Below, one piece after another: positions 61,077 through 64,000 of a stretch of 64,000 bases of DNA; position 1 is the first letter of the stretch; each line of letters starts with the position of its first letter. Source of the DNA: Pseudochryseolinea flava (GTDB taxonomy: Bacteria > Bacteroidota > Bacteroidia > Cytophagales > Cyclobacteriaceae); assembly GCF_003286915.1 (NCBI RefSeq), contig NZ_QMFY01000002.1:124001-188000 (forward strand), read 5' to 3'. Position numbers and translations under genes: made by a program. A model generated the notes under the pieces. The model ran no database searches and was not told where the DNA came from. It was given only the letters and a program-made list of their open reading frames with translations.

Positions 61077-63452
61077 ATGGAACGTTTTTATTTGACGATA
61101 CTCATTATAGTTCTTCCTGCAGTCACCACGCCCCTACTTGCCCAGGTTAAGGGAAGGGTGTATGATGCACACACGAAAGAACCACTTGTAGGTGCTTCTG
61201 TTTCATCACTCGATGGCAAACACGGCACCACAACAGATGTTACTGGTCAATTTTTACTCGACACAAAAAAAGAATCGATTGACAGTATAAAGATCCAATA
61301 TATTGGATACGCGACGTACAACACCTTGGTCGTTGCCGAAGGTCCTTTGTCGATTCCGCTAACAGCAGCGAGTGAAAATCTTCAAACGATTGTTGTCACC
61401 GGTAGTAGAGAGGCAGCCTTAAGAACTGAAACACCGATTGCCATCTCGAAAATTTCATCGCAGCTCATTGATGAAACGAAAGCCACATCCATTCATGAGG
61501 TAATCAACAAAACGCCCGGTGTGATGATGGTGAACTATAACAACGAACAACATGCGATGTCTATCCGCCTTCCGTTCACAACAAGCTCATACTACCTTTA
61601 CCTCGAAGACGGTGTACCAATTCGACCGATGGGCGTCTTCAACCACAACGCTTTGTTAGAGATGAATCAATTCACCGTAAGCAGCATTGAAGTTGTAAAA
61701 GGTCCTGTGTCATCGATATATGGTCCTGAAGCGGTTGGTGGTGCCATCAATTTCATTTCTCAACGACCCACCGCTGTACCTACTGCACGCATCGGTGTAC
61801 AACTGAACAACTTCGGGTATAGACGAATACAATATGGCGGCGGTGCGACATTAGGCAAGTTCGGTTTCTACATCGGTGGGCTTGTGTCCGATCAAAAAGA
61901 TAGTTGGATGACTTATTCCGACTACGACAAACACGCACAATACGCGCGAATGGAGTACGCCATCACGCCGCGTCTGCATCTCACGAGCACAATATCCTGG
62001 GCTGACTACGATTCCCAAACTGCTGGCAGTGTTGATAGCATCGCGTTTTATAACCGCGCGTATGTGAGTACCAATGACTTCACATATCGTAAATCATATT
62101 CCTTACGCGCGCGTGTTACACTTGACAAATCATGGAAAGATGAGTCAAAAACTTTTGTAACGTTATTTGCGCGCGACAACAAACTCGGTCAAAATCCCGC
62201 CTACCGCATCCGATGGACAAGCGGTACGACTACAGCGACCGGCGAAATCAACTCCAACGATTTTCAGAGCGTAGGTGCGCTGGCACAACACGTTCAGCAC
62301 TTTAACATCTTGAATGCAAAACTTATCATCGGTGGAATTTACGACAACTCCCCCGTTCAATACCACTCGCATCAAATTGATCTCGAAGCAAAATTAAGAG
62401 CCGACGGAAAATCAGTTGAAAAATATATCTTCCTTAAAGAACGCCCGGATATACTCATCGGCGATTACGACGCCACCATTCACAATGCCGCAGCCTATGG
62501 ACAATTCGATTTCAATTTGACTGAAGCATTAAGAATTTCTACCGGACTGCGTTACGACAATATGTCGTTTGATTTTGTAAACTATCTCGACAAAGATCTT
62601 GGCAACGGTAAGGCTATTGGTGGAAAGAAAATTTACGCCCGCGTCTCGCCGAAGATAGGACTCACCTATGACCTTGGACAAGGTGCTGGATTATACGCGA
62701 GCTACGCGCAAGGATTCTCTCCTCCCGACTTAACAGCCATATTCCGTAAGCGGACTGTTCCTGCTGATAACGGCGACTTGTTCTATTATAATCTTGAACC
62801 GGCTACATTCAACAACGTTGATATCGGGGGCTGGGCATCGTTACTCGAAAACAAAATCTATGTAGATATGTCATTCTATAGCATGAGCGGAAAAAACGAA
62901 CTTCTACAAATTCGTTTGGCCGATAACTCATCCGACTACCGTTCCGCAGGAAAAACATTGCATCGTGGTCTTGAATATGGAATTACATTCAAACCCTCAG
63001 CTGAATTTATGTTTCGTTGGGGTGGCACGTACGCGATTCACAAATACAAAACTTTTGTTCTGAGCGAAAGAGAATCTGACGTCATTCAAAATGTTGATGG
63101 GAAGTACATGCCAACGTCTCCACGCTGGTTGTGGAATACAGAATTCAGTTACTACCCAAAACGGCTAAAAGGATTCCGGTCGTCAATAGAATGGCAGCAT
63201 GTTTCAGCCTGGTATCAAAACCAAACCAACACCATAGAATACCCTGGCTTTGAATGCTTGAATTTCCGTGCAGGCTACAATTGGAAAGGACTCGAATTAT
63301 ACACCAACATCACCAATATCACGGATGCGCTATACGCAACCAGTACTTCACGTGGAAATGGTGTAAACGACAAAGCAACCTATAATCCCGCGGCACCACG
63401 CACTTTTGTATTCGGAATTCAATATCAACTCACAGGAAAGCGTCATCTATGA
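61077..63452 (+). CDS. TonB-dependent receptor with carboxypeptidase-like domain
   Basis: A 791-residue outer-membrane receptor. Signal peptide ending TPLLAQ, a carboxypeptidase-regulatory domain (VKGRVYDAHTKEPLVGASVSSLDGKHGTTTDVTGQFLL), a plug (TIVVTGSREAALRTETPIAISKISSQLI, YLYLEDGVPIRPMGVFNHNALLEMN, VVKGPVSSIYGPEAVGGAINFISQRP) and a barrel ending FGIQYQLTGKRHL. The next gene encodes a PepSY-type membrane protein, the usual partner in iron or copper chelate uptake. It is preceded by an inverted repeat. The ligand is unknown. Confidence 0.94.
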   Translation: MERFYLTILIIVLPAVTTPLLAQVKGRVYDAHTKEPLVGASVSSLDGKHGTTTDVTGQFLLDTKKESIDSIKIQYIGYATYNTLVVAEGPLSIPLTAASENLQTIVVTGSREAALRTETPIAISKISSQLIDETKATSIHEVINKTPGVMMVNYNNEQHAMSIRLPFTTSSYYLYLEDGVPIRPMGVFNHNALLEMNQFTVSSIEVVKGPVSSIYGPEAVGGAINFISQRPTAVPTARIGVQLNNFGYRRIQYGGGATLGKFGFYIGGLVSDQKDSWMTYSDYDKHAQYARMEYAITPRLHLTSTISWADYDSQTAGSVDSIAFYNRAYVSTNDFTYRKSYSLRARVTLDKSWKDESKTFVTLFARDNKLGQNPAYRIRWTSGTTTATGEINSNDFQSVGALAQHVQHFNILNAKLIIGGIYDNSPVQYHSHQIDLEAKLRADGKSVEKYIFLKERPDILIGDYDATIHNAAAYGQFDFNLTEALRISTGLRYDNMSFDFVNYLDKDLGNGKAIGGKKIYARVSPKIGLTYDLGQGAGLYASYAQGFSPPDLTAIFRKRTVPADNGDLFYYNLEPATFNNVDIGGWASLLENKIYVDMSFYSMSGKNELLQIRLADNSSDYRSAGKTLHRGLEYGITFKPSAEFMFRWGGTYAIHKYKTFVLSERESDVIQNVDGKYMPTSPRWLWNTEFSYYPKRLKGFRSSIEWQHVSAWYQNQTNTIEYPGFECLNFRAGYNWKGLELYTNITNITDALYATSTSRGNGVNDKATYNPAAPRTFVFGIQYQLTGKRHL

Positions 63453-64000
63453 AAAAGAACAGAACACTTAATCAATGGCTGTGGAAGTGGCACTTCATAG
63501 CCGGGCTAGTTTCATTGCCCGTTGTGTTGATATTGTCTGTAACAGGATTCATCTATCTTTTTAAAGATGACTACGAAGCTCCAAGACAACAAGACATCCG
63601 ACGAGTTGCAGTTGCCGGAAAAGCCATGTCTTTCCAGCAGCAGTTGCAGCACGCAAGAAAGGCTACTACAAAAAAAATCGACGCCATGGTGCTGCCTACT
63701 TCAGATCGACAAGCAACGGAATTCATCTCTGGAAAATTCAGTCATAAGAGTAGTTACTTTGTTGATCCGTATACTGGAAGCATAACGGGTTCGATCATTG
63801 CTCATGAAACAGAAATGAATACGATACGGAAGCTTCACGGCGAACTGCTCATGGGCAAAGTCGGCACACTGGCGGTTGAGCTCATCGGTAGTTGGTTAGT
63901 CGTTCTCATTTTGACAGGTCTTTACATTTGGTGGCCTTTTGATGGATTTAGATTGCGTGGCGTTTTTATTCCGCGAATAAATCTCGGCAAGCGTACATTC
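63449..64000 (+). CDS. PepSY-associated membrane protein (5' part only)
   Basis: The first 184 codons are visible. The start overlaps the receptor stop by four bases (ATGA). The N-terminus LNQWLWKWHFIAGLVSLPVVLILSVTGFIYLF is the PepSY-associated transmembrane signature, followed by a soluble part with TVT/ST-rich strands and a second helix AVELIGSWLVVLILTGLYIWWPFD. Such proteins, encoded after TonB receptors, are thought to reduce or release metals from imported siderophores at the inner membrane. The gene runs off the window. Confidence 0.9.
   Translation, partial: MKKNRTLNQWLWKWHFIAGLVSLPVVLILSVTGFIYLFKDDYEAPRQQDIRRVAVAGKAMSFQQQLQHARKATTKKIDAMVLPTSDRQATEFISGKFSHKSSYFVDPYTGSITGSIIAHETEMNTIRKLHGELLMGKVGTLAVELIGSWLVVLILTGLYIWWPFDGFRLRGVFIPRINLGKRTF

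Noticed and set aside
1-64000. tRNA, rRNA, CRISPR arrays, prophage or complete insertion sequences
   Set aside because: None recognised in any gap; the only transposase-like sequence is the zinc ribbon inside the 7TM receptor, which lacks a catalytic domain and terminal repeats.

Overview
The window looks like chromosomal DNA of a Bacteroidetes bacterium, most likely a Cytophagales-type soil or water organism. The evidence is the SusC/SusD/SusE outer-membrane glycan uptake genes, several TonB-dependent receptors with N-terminal carboxypeptidase-regulatory domains, large FtsX/MacB permeases with a PadR partner, a 7TMR-DISM receptor, DUF2490 and DUF1349 proteins, and TAnnTTTG-type promoter elements. 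No rRNA, tRNA, CRISPR array or intact insertion sequence was recognised. The assignment to Cytophagales is inference from gene content.

Layout. 1-3055: a metal-type TonB receptor and a DUF4198-like partner. 3244-7328: an alpha/beta hydrolase, an exported LMW-phosphatase-like protein, a DUF4242/cyclase-like/AraC fusion regulator and an acyl-CoA dehydrogenase. 7500-15662: an arsenic island. Its rightward half is arsR-arsC-aqpS-arsO-arsN1, then a SigZ-like sigma factor and a PAP2 phosphatase. Its leftward half is a second flavoprotein, an MFS transporter, a second SigZ-like sigma factor and a 65-residue Cys-Cys peptide. Four transcription units here share one ECF-like promoter (TC, 15-16 nt, CGTC, 21-24 nt, start codon), and both sigma factors carry Cys-rich C-terminal tails. 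16159-22536: a large catalase, a PAS histidine kinase, and an RprXY-like two-component pair divergent from a secreted Cys-rich protein, with three 11-bp-spaced repeats between them.

23078-28554: a group built around a YafY/WYL regulator, with DUF1761, YdeI-like, VOC and AlkC-like genes and two broken alpha/beta hydrolases. A shared operator, CTGACATANNGTTGTCA, lies upstream of three genes in the window, including the hydrolase at 3.9 kb. 28914-40428: a glycan utilisation locus with SusC, SusD, SusE/F-like and two tandem GH30 hydrolases. Immediately upstream is a 7TM membrane receptor fused to an IS1595-transposase-type zinc ribbon and HTH, probably a membrane-bound regulator.

40592-51219: mixed metabolism and envelope genes (DUF1349, LLM flavin oxidoreductase, VTT membrane protein, FtsX permease, EthD, TerC, KefB-like antiporter). 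51734-54986: a chromate resistance group with a ChrB-AraC fusion, a DUF2490 barrel and ChrA. 54992-57970: a frameshifted permease gene with its PadR regulator. 58175-60149: alcohol dehydrogenase plus SDR. 60537-64000: a small exported protein, a TonB receptor and the start of a PepSY membrane protein, a typical metal or siderophore uptake set.

Overall the window is rich in metal, oxyanion and oxidative stress functions. The strongest candidates for undescribed biology are the Cys-tailed sigma factor regulon of the arsenic island, the 7TM-IS1595 receptor beside the GH30 locus, the ChrB-AraC fusion, and the WYL operator family.
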